Origin: Holosporaceae bacterium
Lineage (GTDB): Bacteria > Pseudomonadota > Alphaproteobacteria > UBA3830
Length of the DNA stretch: 64,000 nucleotides
Assembly (NCBI GenBank): GCA_031267235.1
Contig: JAIRZM010000003.1
Location: 52,717 to 116,716 of the forward strand
Direction: 5' to 3'
Of this stretch, positions 27,942 to 36,629 are shown piece after piece. Position 1 is the first letter of the stretch. Each line of letters begins with the position of its first letter. The notes under the pieces are model-generated. The model did no database searches and had not been told where the DNA came from. It saw only the letters and a list, made by a program, of their open reading frames with translations. The position numbers and the translations under genes were made by a program.

Positions 27942-29017
27942 TCTATAGACTTACGTTTTTGTATAACTAAAGTTGTTATCGCCAAAAAAGAGCTTCCCAC
28001 CAGCACATAATTTAGAATTATAAGTTCTGGATTTTTCGCGCTTGCATTGGCGATCCAAAAAAAAACGCCCTGGAATAGGACGATTGTAACCACGAGACAT
28101 CCCATTCTGAAAATCGTCGGTTTTCTTCTATAGGGAGACTGCAATATCATAAAAAATGCCAATAGCGAAAATATAAAAGCAAGAAGTGGAGAGAGCATTT
28201 TCTGGTGAAAAAGCGCTCTCTGCATCATCGTCTCCGGATCATTAGCACTTTCCAGCAATAGGTCGCAAATAAATTTCTCATTGGGTTGAGAGGGCCTATT
28301 CCCCACGCTCAAAACTTCCTTTAAATCACAATTATAGGATTGAAATTGCATGATTGAGTCTCGGTGAGTTTTGAGCTCTATCTCGATGCGTTCTCCCTTG
28401 ATCAGCAGGAGGATGTTGTTCCTTATGGTGCCACGTCTTGCATAGTAAGTGTATGTTTTTTCTGGATTTCTTACGTCTACGATGAATATGTCTCGAAAAT
28501 ATAAATCTCCGATGTATTCTTGGGCGTAGACGGAAAACCCATTGCTGGAAAAAATGGATCCGGCACTTTCGGGGGGATTGATATTATTTTTTATTTTGAA
28601 TTCCTGGGCGCGAAATTTCTTCCAGGCAAGCGGCGAAATGTAGGCGTTATTGGCGTACAAATAGCAGACCATAAGGCCTATCAAAACTAGAAGTGGAGAA
28701 AGCATTTTCATGGGAGAGATGCCAGCCGATTGCAGTGCCACAAGTTGCTGTGATTCAATAAATCTCTGATAAACGAAAGCTGCAGAGACGGCTAACGCTA
28801 TGGGAAAAATTACAGCCACAATGTCCACCGACAAATAGGAGGTAAATTTTAAAAATTTAGAAAGACTAATGCCGCTGGTATTCAATATTCCAAGATATCT
28901 AGAAGATTGTACTATCCAGGCACAGAAAGCCAGCGCTGCCGTGGAATAGACGGTCGTTCTGAAAATTTTAACCAACACTTCTCTTGCTAAACGATTCAAT
29001 TCCACTTCCTTTCGCAC
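27938..29017 (-). CDS. lptF: LPS export permease LptF
   Basis: LptF is the partner of LptG. It shows IFRTTVYSTAALAFCAWIVQSSRYL, the helix LSVDIVAVIFPIALAVSAAF, the coupling element ESQQLVALQSAGISPMKML, a periplasmic domain (about 125-260) and three C-terminal helices. GTG at 29017 is used; a TTG nine codons... inside (MNRLAREV) with AAGGAAG upstream is a possible alternative. It is first in the lptF-lptG-lptD operon and divergent from surA, an arrangement unlike the usual single-strand order. Confidence 0.9.
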   Translation of the reverse strand: MRKEVELNRLAREVLVKIFRTTVYSTAALAFCAWIVQSSRYLGILNTSGISLSKFLKFTSYLSVDIVAVIFPIALAVSAAFVYQRFIESQQLVALQSAGISPMKMLSPLLVLIGLMVCYLYANNAYISPLAWKKFRAQEFKIKNNINPPESAGSIFSSNGFSVYAQEYIGDLYFRDIFIVDVRNPEKTYTYYARRGTIRNNILLLIKGERIEIELKTHRDSIMQFQSYNCDLKEVLSVGNRPSQPNEKFICDLLLESANDPETMMQRALFHQKMLSPLLAFIFSLLAFFMILQSPYRRKPTIFRMGCLVVTIVLFQGVFFWIANASAKNPELIILNYVLVGSSFLAITTLVIQKRKSIE

Positions 29018-29039
29018 GGAGTATATAATATGATCGCAT

Positions 29040-29068
29040 TTGATTTCTATTATTTTTCATAGTATTTT
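29040..29068 (+). promoter_or_regulatory. Candidate surA promoter
   Basis: TTGATT and TATTTT are spaced by 17 bases in the 91-base divergent gap between lptF and surA, about 41 bases before the surA start. Confidence 0.35.
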
Positions 29069-29108
29069 AAGCTCCAGTTAGCGGTGAGAAATTACACGGG
29101 AGATTTTA

Positions 29109-30425
29109 GTGAAAGGATTGTTTCGCATCTGCTGCGTCGCTTTGCTATTGACTGCGTGGAAGAGCGGTGCTGGCGCGCAAAAAACTTCTGACGAGTATTC
29201 GAAGGAGTACAATGGCATCGTTGCTGTGGTAAACGAAAGCATTATTACGTTTAGCGATTTCGAGGATCGAGTCAATATGGTTTTATTCTCCATTGGCGGC
29301 AATGTCACTCCCGAACTAAAGACAAAGATTTCTCGGGAAGTTTTAAGGGAGATGATTCATGAATATCTCAAATGGCAATGCACAAAAAAATATGAACCAA
29401 AAGAAGGCTGGGTTTCGGAAGATGCAGTAAAATCCGTCTTTACTGACATGGCCAAGCGCAATAATATGGAAAGCGACGCCTTTGGCGAATTGTTGGCGAA
29501 AAAAAATATAAATAAAAGCATAATACTAAAACAAATAAAAATAAATCTCTCCTGGATCGAATACATAAAGGCTCGATTTGTGAGATTCATAAATATCTCC
29601 GAATCGGAAATAAATCGAACAATGGCGGATATCAAAGAGAAACAGAGTCAGGAATCGTTCTATGTGCATCGCATGTTTTTCCCAGTATCCGACCCGATGG
29701 ATGAAAAATCCGTTCTGGCTCACGTGAATAATTTAAGCCAAATGCTTGCGCGCGGAGCGGATTTCGCCGGCATGGCCCGACAATTTTCCAAAAGCCCTGA
29801 TTCATCCAAGGGCGGAGAAATTGGCTGGGTATTCATGGGACAATTATCGGATGAAGAGAGTAGCGCGCTTGAGAAAATGGCCGTCGGCAGTCGATCCATA
29901 GTGCGCAATGGTCGCGGCTACGTCCTTTTATTTCTACAAGACAAAAGAGAAGCCGGCCTGAGCACATTTACGGATCTTAAATTTGTGCAAATACTAACTC
30001 CGTTTAGCTCTTCCAATCCAACTGGTGAAGAGGTTGATAAACTCATGAGTTACGTTTTGGATATGAAAAATAACTCCCGCAATGCCAGCGCCATGATTCA
30101 GAGCGCGAAAGATTCTGGGTTTTGTGAAATTTCTGAACCGGTAGCAATTGCTTTGGAAAGTATGCAGCCTCAATTTCGAGGTATGGTTTCGGAAATTCCA
30201 GCAGGTGGAGTTGGGAATCCAACGCCTACCCCACAGGGAATTATTTCCATATGTATGCTTGATCGACAAACTCGGCAGATCAAGGAATCCTCTCCGGATG
30301 ATTTGAAAATTCAGAAAATTAGCGAGCGTTTGAGCGTTTTTTCCGAAAGAGAATTGCAGTATTTGAAGAAAAAATCCCACATAAAAATTAACGAAAAATA
30401 TGGATCCCAGGGCGAATTTATCTAG
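29109..30425 (+). CDS. surA: Periplasmic chaperone/peptidyl-prolyl isomerase SurA
   Basis: SurA escorts outer-membrane proteins, including LptD, to the BAM complex. It has a signal peptide (1-23, AGA^Q), an N-terminal SurA domain with VVNESIITFSDFEDRV, and a parvulin domain around residues 178-290 (FYVHRMFFPV ... KSPDSSKGGEIGWV). A second, weaker parvulin-like part follows from TDLKFVQILTPF. Length 438 is normal. The start is GTG. The end overlaps rsmA by 26 bases; the pdxA gene often found between them is missing. Confidence 0.92.
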   Translation: MKGLFRICCVALLLTAWKSGAGAQKTSDEYSKEYNGIVAVVNESIITFSDFEDRVNMVLFSIGGNVTPELKTKISREVLREMIHEYLKWQCTKKYEPKEGWVSEDAVKSVFTDMAKRNNMESDAFGELLAKKNINKSIILKQIKINLSWIEYIKARFVRFINISESEINRTMADIKEKQSQESFYVHRMFFPVSDPMDEKSVLAHVNNLSQMLARGADFAGMARQFSKSPDSSKGGEIGWVFMGQLSDEESSALEKMAVGSRSIVRNGRGYVLLFLQDKREAGLSTFTDLKFVQILTPFSSSNPTGEEVDKLMSYVLDMKNNSRNASAMIQSAKDSGFCEISEPVAIALESMQPQFRGMVSEIPAGGVGNPTPTPQGIISICMLDRQTRQIKESSPDDLKIQKISERLSVFSERELQYLKKKSHIKINEKYGSQGEFI

Positions 30426-31257
30426 TAAATTAGAAGATCTTTCCGCGAAAAAAATATTTCATAAATTTCAGTGCAAAGCCGAAAAAAAATTTGGCCAAAA
30501 TTTCCTTTTCGATGAAAAAATTAGCAGTAAAATTGTTTCGGCGGCCGGAAATATCGATGGAAAAATCGTAGCGGAAGTTGGACCGGGGCCTGGTGGACTA
30601 ACTCTGGAAATTTTAAAGCAAAATGTAAAAAAAGTATTTGTGCTGGAGCTGGATCATCGCTGGGCAGAAGCATGGAGAAGCATGCATAGTATTTTCGGCG
30701 ATAAATTGGAGGTTATAGAATGCGACGTTCTAAAATTCGACATGGAAACCATTGCTCCGGAAATAATTATTGCAAATTTACCCTACAACATTTCTACGCA
30801 ACTCATATGCCGCTGGTTTGAAAAATTTCATCTCTACGAGCAATTAATTTTGACCTTTCAAAAGGAAGTGGCGGATAGATTCTACGCTTCCCCGCGCACC
30901 AAGGCCTACGGCAAATTGTCCGTTCTAGCTCAATGGAAATCCAAAGTTTCGAAAATATTTGACCTAGAAGCCGGAAGTTTTTTCCCGACTCCTCAAGTAA
31001 AGTCCACAGTGGTAAAATTCATGCCCTTCGAGCTCAGTAAATACTCGCATCTGGACAAACACCTTGCATTCGCAAATTTACTTGCTGCAGTATTTGCACA
31101 TAGAAGAAAGGTGGCAGTCAAATCTCTTGGTATTTTTTTTCCCGATCCAGAGGAGACTCTGGAAAGTCTAGGGTATCATAAAAATACTCGAGCGGAAGAA
31201 ATAACCGTTGTCGATTATATAAAAATTCTTGAAAAAATCTGTCAATCCAAAGTCTAA
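30400..31257 (+). CDS. rsmA: 16S rRNA dimethyladenosine methyltransferase
   Basis: RsmA (KsgA) dimethylates two adenines near the 3' end of 16S rRNA, a late ribosome-assembly check. Features are KKFGQNFLFDEKISSKIV, the SAM loop EVGPGPGGLTLEIL, ELDHRW, the catalytic IANLPYNISTQ and FPTPQVKSTVVKF. Length 285 is normal. The start lies within surA, with no separate ribosome site obvious, suggesting coupled translation. Confidence 0.95.
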   Translation: MDPRANLSSKLEDLSAKKIFHKFQCKAEKKFGQNFLFDEKISSKIVSAAGNIDGKIVAEVGPGPGGLTLEILKQNVKKVFVLELDHRWAEAWRSMHSIFGDKLEVIECDVLKFDMETIAPEIIIANLPYNISTQLICRWFEKFHLYEQLILTFQKEVADRFYASPRTKAYGKLSVLAQWKSKVSKIFDLEAGSFFPTPQVKSTVVKFMPFELSKYSHLDKHLAFANLLAAVFAHRRKVAVKSLGIFFPDPEETLESLGYHKNTRAEEITVVDYIKILEKICQSKV

Positions 31258-31269
31258 TGGAATATGAAT

Positions 31270-32622
31270 TCATGTTGTGACGCAGCCTTGGACGTTCTCT
31301 ATCGTCGCCGCAAGCGACTCGGCCATACATTTTAGTTCGGATGAATTTTCGCTTTCCAGATATAGGCGAATGACAGGTTCAGTTCCGGAGAAGCGCAGAA
31401 TTAACCGTCCTACGTTGCCGAGAGCAGTTCTAATTTTCTCTGTTTCTTTAATTACTTTCTGATCATTGATGACCGCTTTGTCGCTGACCGCTACGTTTTT
31501 GCTAAAACTTGAGTAAGAGCGAAAGAGATTATTTAATTCACTGAGTTTTTTCCCGGAATTGATGGCGTATTCCAGAACTTTTAGAGCGGCAAATAGCCCG
31601 TCACCGGTCAAAGCGTGGGACTTTACAATTATATGCCCGGAAGGCTCACCTCCCAGCGTCGCTTCGCTTTGCTGCATATACTCAGAAATGTATCTATCTC
31701 CAACCGCAGTTCTCGCTAATTTTACGCCATGAGACGCCAAATATTTCTCCAAAGCCAGATTGGACATTAGCGTAGATACCAGCTCCGGGCATTGAAAATT
31801 TTCGGACTGCGCCAGGATGGCCAATATGTGATCTCCATCAATGGTATTACCATTCTCATCCGCCAAAAGCACGCGATCTCCGTCTCCGTCAAAGGCGAGA
31901 CCCACCTGCGCTTGATATTCGATGACACCACGACTTAGAGTCTGTGGATTTGTGGCCCCGCAGTCATGATTTATGTTGATTCCATCTGGAGAGTCATGCA
32001 TTGATACCACATCAAAGCCATATTCTCTCAGCAATTCTGGCGCAATGGAGGAAAAAACTCCATTGGCTAAGTCCAGCACCATCCGCATTGACGATGTTTG
32101 ATTTTTAAATGAGAAAGATTCTCTTATTTTATTTAGGTACAAGCCCAAAGAATGTTCTTCGCATTGCGTTCTGCCAACGCGCGATCCGGTTATCATGAAT
32201 TGTGAAGAAAAAGCGTCATCCAGCATAATTTTTTCCAGCTCTGCTTCCTGGAGATCAGTTAATTTACATCCTGAAGAATTAAATATCTTAACGCCATTAT
32301 CCCCGAATGGATTATGGGATGCGGAAATCATGATTCCAGCGACTGCGCTAAGCTTTCTGCACAGAATAGATACTGCCGGAGTCGGAACAATTCCCAATAA
32401 TCCAACGCGAATACCACAGGAGCAAAAGGCTGCAGCCAGGGCATGCTCAAGCATATCGCCGGAGATGCGGGTATCTCTTCCCACTATTACGAAGTCTCCC
32501 GCCTTCAAGATGTTGCAGGCCTCCATGCCTTTGGCCAACTTTAAACACATCTCTGCAGTTATGGGATATGCGTTTGCTACTCCGCGAATTCCATCTGTCC
32601 CAAATAATTTACGTCCAGACAT
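31270..32622 (-). CDS. glmM: Phosphoglucosamine mutase
   Basis: GlmM converts glucosamine-6-phosphate to glucosamine-1-phosphate for peptidoglycan and LPS. It begins RKLFGTDGIRGVAN. The phosphoserine loop is ISASHNPFGDNGVK (Ser about residue 100), the metal loop is FDGDGDRVLLAD, the sugar loop is LGGEPSGHI, and the phosphate site is RFSGTEPVIRLYLE. Length 450 is normal. It ends 12 bases from rsmA, convergent. Confidence 0.96.
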   Translation of the reverse strand: MSGRKLFGTDGIRGVANAYPITAEMCLKLAKGMEACNILKAGDFVIVGRDTRISGDMLEHALAAAFCSCGIRVGLLGIVPTPAVSILCRKLSAVAGIMISASHNPFGDNGVKIFNSSGCKLTDLQEAELEKIMLDDAFSSQFMITGSRVGRTQCEEHSLGLYLNKIRESFSFKNQTSSMRMVLDLANGVFSSIAPELLREYGFDVVSMHDSPDGININHDCGATNPQTLSRGVIEYQAQVGLAFDGDGDRVLLADENGNTIDGDHILAILAQSENFQCPELVSTLMSNLALEKYLASHGVKLARTAVGDRYISEYMQQSEATLGGEPSGHIIVKSHALTGDGLFAALKVLEYAINSGKKLSELNNLFRSYSSFSKNVAVSDKAVINDQKVIKETEKIRTALGNVGRLILRFSGTEPVIRLYLESENSSELKCMAESLAATIENVQGCVTT

Positions 32623-32647
32623 ATTGATTAATCTCCCAAGCGTGTGC

Positions 32648-33073
32648 CTATGCTGAATGAATGGGACAGGAAGGCGTCGGATACCTATCGTGCAGATCTT
32701 TTAGATGCATCAACAGACCGCTTACGTTGATGCACACATGTTTATGATTAGAAAAAATCAGATTAATTTCCTTCTCCGAAGCGTGAAGCGCCAATAAATT
32801 TAAATAGGCTTCGTGACCATTTTTAAAATTATCGTTGACAATTATGGAATCAATATTTTGGATGTAGAGACCTGAATGCACTCTAAAATAACACTGATTT
32901 TCATGGAAATCGTTGAAAGATTCCCAGCAAAATCTGTTCAATAGCAGGCGAAGACGCCCCCTTGGCCCGCTAAAGGAATGACCGGAAATATGGAAAATGG
33001 AATCCTGTAACAAAGAGGATAACAGATCGCAGCTTTCAATATTATCGGCCTTCAGGGCGATGACTTCTGCCAT
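32648..33073 (-). CDS. DUF2948 family protein
   Basis: This small cytosolic protein (141 residues) of unknown function matches the alphaproteobacterial DUF2948 pattern: an opening LKADNIESCDLLSSLLQDSIF, then RLRLLLNRFCWESF and a C-terminal RVHSGLYI...LALHASEKEINLIFS. ATG at 33073 is chosen over a TTG three codons upstream. It lies 25 bases ahead of glmM and may share its transcript. In many relatives it sits near murA and hisD, which are not here. Confidence 0.75.
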   Translation of the reverse strand: MAEVIALKADNIESCDLLSSLLQDSIFHISGHSFSGPRGRLRLLLNRFCWESFNDFHENQCYFRVHSGLYIQNIDSIIVNDNFKNGHEAYLNLLALHASEKEINLIFSNHKHVCINVSGLLMHLKDLHDRYPTPSCPIHSA

Positions 33074-33398
33074 TTTTCGCAAGACTTAACCAAGCCCCAG
33101 AGTATCACAATTGTGAATTTTGTAAATCTGGGCGCCAAAATTGGGATTACCCCATAAACATATAACATGATATAACGATCGCATATTAATCATGTTCGTT
33201 TATAATTTTTTGTTTTATGAGTCTCCTCGAACTTGAGCCCTAAATTCGCAAAACCCAACTAACGAACATTATTGTTGAATTTTCAGGCTTTAGAGGGGAT
33301 GTTGACGATGGAGGCAGATCCCTAGAAATTGCTGGAAATTTAGAGTGCTTGTTCGATGATTTCTATCTTTATGGGGCAATCCCCATTAGCATCTGTTC
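33074..33398. other. Gene-free stretch before tRNA-Asp
   Basis: No coding frame longer than short chance frames is seen on either strand. The one notable feature is a perfect hairpin, ATGGGG-CAAT-CCCCAT at 33371-33386, without a T run. The remainder is AT-rich and could hold the DUF2948 promoter region. Confidence 0.4.
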
Positions 33399-33427
33399 TT
33401 GACAGCAAAGATCATCTTATTTAATTT
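33399..33427 (+). promoter_or_regulatory. Promoter of tRNA-Asp
   Basis: A consensus TTGACA (33399-33404) and TAATTT (33422-33427) are spaced by 17 bases. The tRNA begins 18 bases after the -10. Confidence 0.55.
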
Positions 33428-33444
33428 GGTGCGTATATCTGTGG

Positions 33445-33521
33445 GGGGGTGTAGCTCAGTTGGTTAGAGCGTCGGCTTGTCACGCCGAAGGTCGCGAGTT
33501 CAAGTCTCGTCACTCCCGCCA
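33445..33521 (+). tRNA. tRNA-Asp (anticodon GTC)
   Basis: The 77-base cloverleaf has acceptor GGGGGTG/CACTCCC, anticodon loop CTTGTCACG and T-arm GCGAGTTCAAGTCTCGT, with encoded CCA. Confidence 0.96.
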
Positions 33522-33642
33522 TCGGAAATTTCAGGGGGAAAATAGTGATCTGATCTCCTTGAAGAATCATTATGGCAGAGTTTTGAGTGCACTCTTAGTA
33601 ACCTCAACCCATCGGCTTTAGCTCGTCATTGATATTCGCTCT

Positions 33643-34407
33643 TTAGCTTCCGCAGCCAGTTTCACAGCCGGAGGTGCTTCGAAAATATTCTGACTCACCA
33701 TGCTTTTCGGACTTTGCATCGAGTTTGCTGGATTTTGACTCGGGGCAGCTACGTCCTTGATCACAGGATTCTATTTTTCCAGCTATGGATGATTCTGTTC
33801 CAGTCGATCCGTGGGATTTCGTTTTATAATGGCTGCTGCCATAGAAGGATGACTGTATTCCGACTAGACGGGTAGAATTCTTTAGATTATAACCACTCTT
33901 CACAGTATATATTCCACGTGGATAACCTCCGTGGTCTCTATGGGAATGAAGACGTCCTCTCCGCCTTTGTGCTGAGGCATGGTGTTTTTTGGATACTTTA
34001 TTTTTTCCCTCCGGTAATTTTGCATTATAGTTATATTTGTCGCTGATTATGAGCTTCTCTAAAGATTTTATTTTTTCTAGTATTTCATTGACCTGCCACT
34101 CCGGATTTTGTTTTTTTGCTTTTTCCCTTTCTGCTGGATTTCTGTAGACCGGATCCAGGCCGTCGTTTATTTTTAAAAGGCTATCGACATAGGATCTGGT
34201 GCTAGATTTGATTTTCTCTCTATTTTCCGGCAAATTTTCCTGATTTTGCATCTCCTGCTCGTTCGGCGAGTAGTTCAAATTGTTGTTGCTATAACTATTA
34301 TCATAGTTCGCAAAAACAAGGTTTGGGAAATTGTGAGTTACGATTCCCAGGAGGATAAAAACAAGAAAACGCCGAAAACATCTACTCATGACTAAGCATT
34401 GTTTCAT
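33643..34407 (-). CDS. Secreted Ser/Lys/His-rich protein of unknown function
   Basis: This 254-residue protein is not recognised. A basic N-terminus and hydrophobic stretch (FLVFILLGIVTHNFPNLVFA) form a signal peptide ending near residue 33. The mature part starts with an Asn-rich, low-complexity segment (NYDNSYSNNNLNYSPN). A helical, charged middle follows (VNEILEKIKSLEKLIISDKY), then a basic His/Arg tract (HHASAQRRRGRLHSHRDHGG). The Ser/Lys-rich tail ends in two cysteines (SGCETGCGS). No enzymatic motif is visible. The composition fits an exported or surface protein. It starts alone, with tRNA-Asp behind it and a repeat-bearing fragment in front. Confidence 0.6.
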   Translation of the reverse strand: MKQCLVMSRCFRRFLVFILLGIVTHNFPNLVFANYDNSYSNNNLNYSPNEQEMQNQENLPENREKIKSSTRSYVDSLLKINDGLDPVYRNPAEREKAKKQNPEWQVNEILEKIKSLEKLIISDKYNYNAKLPEGKNKVSKKHHASAQRRRGRLHSHRDHGGYPRGIYTVKSGYNLKNSTRLVGIQSSFYGSSHYKTKSHGSTGTESSIAGKIESCDQGRSCPESKSSKLDAKSEKHGESEYFRSTSGCETGCGS

Positions 34408-34488
34408 AAATGTGCTACTAATTAATTAATTCAGGGCTGTTTTCTTCCAACTATCAGATTTGCATATATAAAAGCAGAAATAAAACTT

Positions 34489-34644
34489 GTGGAAGAAAAA
34501 ACAGAGATTATTGCAACTAACGCGGAAGAAAAAACAGAGATTATTGCAACTAACGCGGACGAAGAATCTAAAGTTTTGACGTCGGATAAAGTAATAGAAG
34601 CTCAAACTGCGGTGAAGTTGATGGTGAAAAAAAGACTCGTTTAG
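34489..34644 (+). CDS. Short ORF with two 11-residue repeats, possibly a gene remnant
   Basis: A GTG-initiated 51-residue frame contains the 11-residue unit EEKTEIIATNA twice in tandem, then DEESKVLTSDKVIEAQTAVK and a basic end. The frame is open further upstream to 34426 without a better start. Lack of a ribosome site and the short length suggest the 3' tail of a decayed repeat protein rather than a working gene. The last four bases meet the 3' end of the methyltransferase gene. Confidence 0.35.
   Translation: MEEKTEIIATNAEEKTEIIATNADEESKVLTSDKVIEAQTAVKLMVKKRLV
34492..34557 (+). repeat. 33-base tandem repeat, two identical copies
   Basis: Bases 34492-34524 and 34525-34557 are identical, in frame, and encode an 11-residue unit. 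Two exact copies imply recent duplication. Confidence 0.9.
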
Positions 34645-35378
34645 ATGGCGGTTTCCTGTTGGAGTGATGGAAGAAAGTTCCCCTTCAATATGTCGCTAAG
34701 ATCGGCAGAATAACAGCCGTCGGCACGATGCATGCACAATCCTGGCAAGATTTTGGCTCCAGACTTATGGTTTTTTTTGCATTTAATTATCACACGCTTT
34801 GCCTCCATTCCTTCTTTGGGAAAGAGCGGCATGATTTCAACGCTGCCGATTTTGTTCAGAACTTCCAGAATGTCGCCGATGCGGGTGGCGCAGTGAATTA
34901 TGTAGAATACTCCGTTGTTTTTTAATTTTCTAAGGCAGTAGGAAATCCAATGAAGAAGATCCAGTGTCTCAAAATTTGCAAATCTTTTGGCATTGGATGG
35001 TCTGAATGACTGCGCAGAGAAAAAAGGAGGATTTGTAACTACAACGTCAAAAAATCTGTTTTTCAGGGGGTCAGAAAAGCTTCCCACCTCTGTCGTGATT
35101 ATCTCCAAATCCAGAAAATTAGCTTGCCCATTGCGTTGGCATATCTGACACATTTCGTCATCCATATCTATGGCTGTAATTTCTGCCGCTTTTTCTTTTA
35201 ATTTTAGAATCAGAGATATGGCGCCGCTTCCACAACCAACGTCCAACACCTTATGACATGGTCTCAGCGCAACTAGACTGGCAAGAATAATGGGATCTAC
35301 GGCCACTCTATAGCCATTTTTTGGCTGAAAAAGCCTTATTTTTCCGTTGAGTATATTATCTTCTGTTGTCTCTAACAT
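34641..35378 (-). CDS. TrmN6-like N6-adenine methyltransferase
   Basis: This is a SAM-dependent methyltransferase of the tRNA1(Val) adenine-37 type. It begins MLETTEDNILNGKIRLFQPK, a start typical of alphaproteobacterial members as I recall. The SAM motif is VLDVGCGSGAISLIL (about 43-57), followed by AIDMDDEM, and the N6-adenine catalytic motif is VVTNPPFF. A further ATG at 35408 would add ten residues without family match. Precise RNA target is inferred, not shown. Confidence 0.78.
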   Translation of the reverse strand: MLETTEDNILNGKIRLFQPKNGYRVAVDPIILASLVALRPCHKVLDVGCGSGAISLILKLKEKAAEITAIDMDDEMCQICQRNGQANFLDLEIITTEVGSFSDPLKNRFFDVVVTNPPFFSAQSFRPSNAKRFANFETLDLLHWISYCLRKLKNNGVFYIIHCATRIGDILEVLNKIGSVEIMPLFPKEGMEAKRVIIKCKKNHKSGAKILPGLCMHRADGCYSADLSDILKGNFLPSLQQETAI

Positions 35379-35575
35379 ATAATTACCAGAACGCTGCAGA
35401 TGTACCATTTTTACACCGATTCCATTTTTTACTCAAGCGAGCATGCGGCATTGTGGTTGTGGCAATCTCTCGGATGCATGTATTTCCAATGAGCGGCGCA
35501 ACGAGCCGCATTTTTATCTGGTAGAGAAAAAGATGCGGCTTCGTTTTCTAATTTGTGCGTTTCAGGCTTCGCGGA

Positions 35576-36076
35576 TCACTGTTTTTTGGAAAGCAAAGAT
35601 AGGATTATACCTTGCATGCCGGTCTTATCGAAGGCATTGTTTTCATTTCCAAGCAAGCCGACTATGTTTTCCAAAGCGTTTCCTAAAAGAATCTTTAGGT
35701 CTTTTCCATCAACGTTTCCGTCGCCATTTAGATCGCAACATGAACAAGAAGAAAATAAGCTGCTAAAAAATCCTCCGTTTTTCTGGAAAGATTCCTTGTT
35801 TTCCTTTTCTTCAGCACTTTCTAAATATTCTGAAAAAAGTTTCAGAAAATCCTGAGGTTTTCCTCCGGATGTGTTTGCTTGTGTTTCAAGTTTGTCTTTT
35901 AGCAACAAACAGTTATTCAAAAGGATTTCAGCTGAGTCAGAGGTTAAATGTTGCGAGTAACTCTTAATAGCAGCTTTAATATCATTGTTGTTATTGGCCT
36001 CATCATATTCAAAATTCATAGCGGAGGTGTCTGCGAACAAGAGCGCCCCCATCGCGAATAAAGATATTTTTTTCAT
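35576..36076 (-). CDS. Secreted protein with one dockerin/EF-hand-like calcium loop
   Basis: This 166-residue protein has a signal peptide (MKKISLFAMGALLFADTSA). A charged helical middle follows, then a cysteine knot CSCC (111-114) directly followed by the loop DLNGDGNVDGKD (115-126) and LKILLGNALENIVGLLGN. The loop has Asp/Asn at positions 1, 3, 5, 9 and 12, the exact spacing of a dockerin or EF-hand calcium site, but only one copy is present whereas dockerins need two. ATG 36076 has GGAG eight bases upstream, which rules out an upstream start at 36118. Function is unknown; a calcium-stabilised exported factor is plausible. Confidence 0.65.
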   Translation of the reverse strand: MKKISLFAMGALLFADTSAMNFEYDEANNNNDIKAAIKSYSQHLTSDSAEILLNNCLLLKDKLETQANTSGGKPQDFLKLFSEYLESAEEKENKESFQKNGGFFSSLFSSCSCCDLNGDGNVDGKDLKILLGNALENIVGLLGNENNAFDKTGMQGIILSLLSKKQ

Positions 36077-36309
36077 TTTTCTCTCCTTATTGGTTAATGA
36101 TCCCATTATGGCAAACAAAAGTTAATTTTTCGTTAATTTTTTATAAAAAATTAATTTTTATCTATTTTGGAAAAAATGTGTGTTTCTGAGCAACATCCAT
36201 CCAAAAGTGAAATGCATCAAGCTGAAATAAGGCAGAGCGTCGAATTTGCGAACGGTAATGTGGTAGGAAGCTTTTGACGTTGCAGCGTTTATTTTTGGAA
36301 CTGTTTAAA

Positions 36310-36627
36310 TTAGTGTTCGCGTGGTAGCAGCACGATCGTATTGTTTTCGTGGGAAAAGCCCAGTACGCTGATGGCTTCCTCCTCCAGCAAATCCAAATCC
36401 AGATTACTATCTCTCATGAGGTTTATTTTATTCTCGAGAAACTCGTTATCTTCTTTTAGACTTTTTAACTCCTCTTCCAGAGATGCAATTTCTTTGTTCA
36501 TTTTTATCCAGGAAATTCCTCCCCGAGCGCCGCTTATCATATGAAAAATGAAATATCCAAAAAGACATACAGGTACAATATTCGATGTCATTAATTTGAA
36601 ATTTTTTCCGAAAGAATAGAAAAGCAT
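36310..36627 (-). CDS. ftsB: FtsB/DivIC-type septum formation protein
   Basis: FtsB is a bitopic division protein that joins FtsL and FtsQ. There is one membrane segment (about 14-32) and then a coiled coil (NKEIASLEEELKSLKEDNEFLENKINLM), ending in the family's LEEEAISVLGFSHENNTIVLLP. Length 105 is typical. It starts two bases after the kdsA stop. In relatives pyrG/eno-kdsA-ftsB lie together, so this is a trimmed version of that operon. Confidence 0.85.
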   Translation of the reverse strand: MLFYSFGKNFKLMTSNIVPVCLFGYFIFHMISGARGGISWIKMNKEIASLEEELKSLKEDNEFLENKINLMRDSNLDLDLLEEEAISVLGFSHENNTIVLLPREH

Positions 36628-36629
36628 GT

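Noticed and set aside
34492..34557. A CRISPR array or mini-satellite
   Set aside because: There are only two copies, directly adjacent with no spacers, and they are in frame with an ORF.
35576..36076. A cellulosome dockerin
   Set aside because: Only one of the two required calcium-loop repeats is present and no cohesin or polysaccharide enzyme lies nearby.
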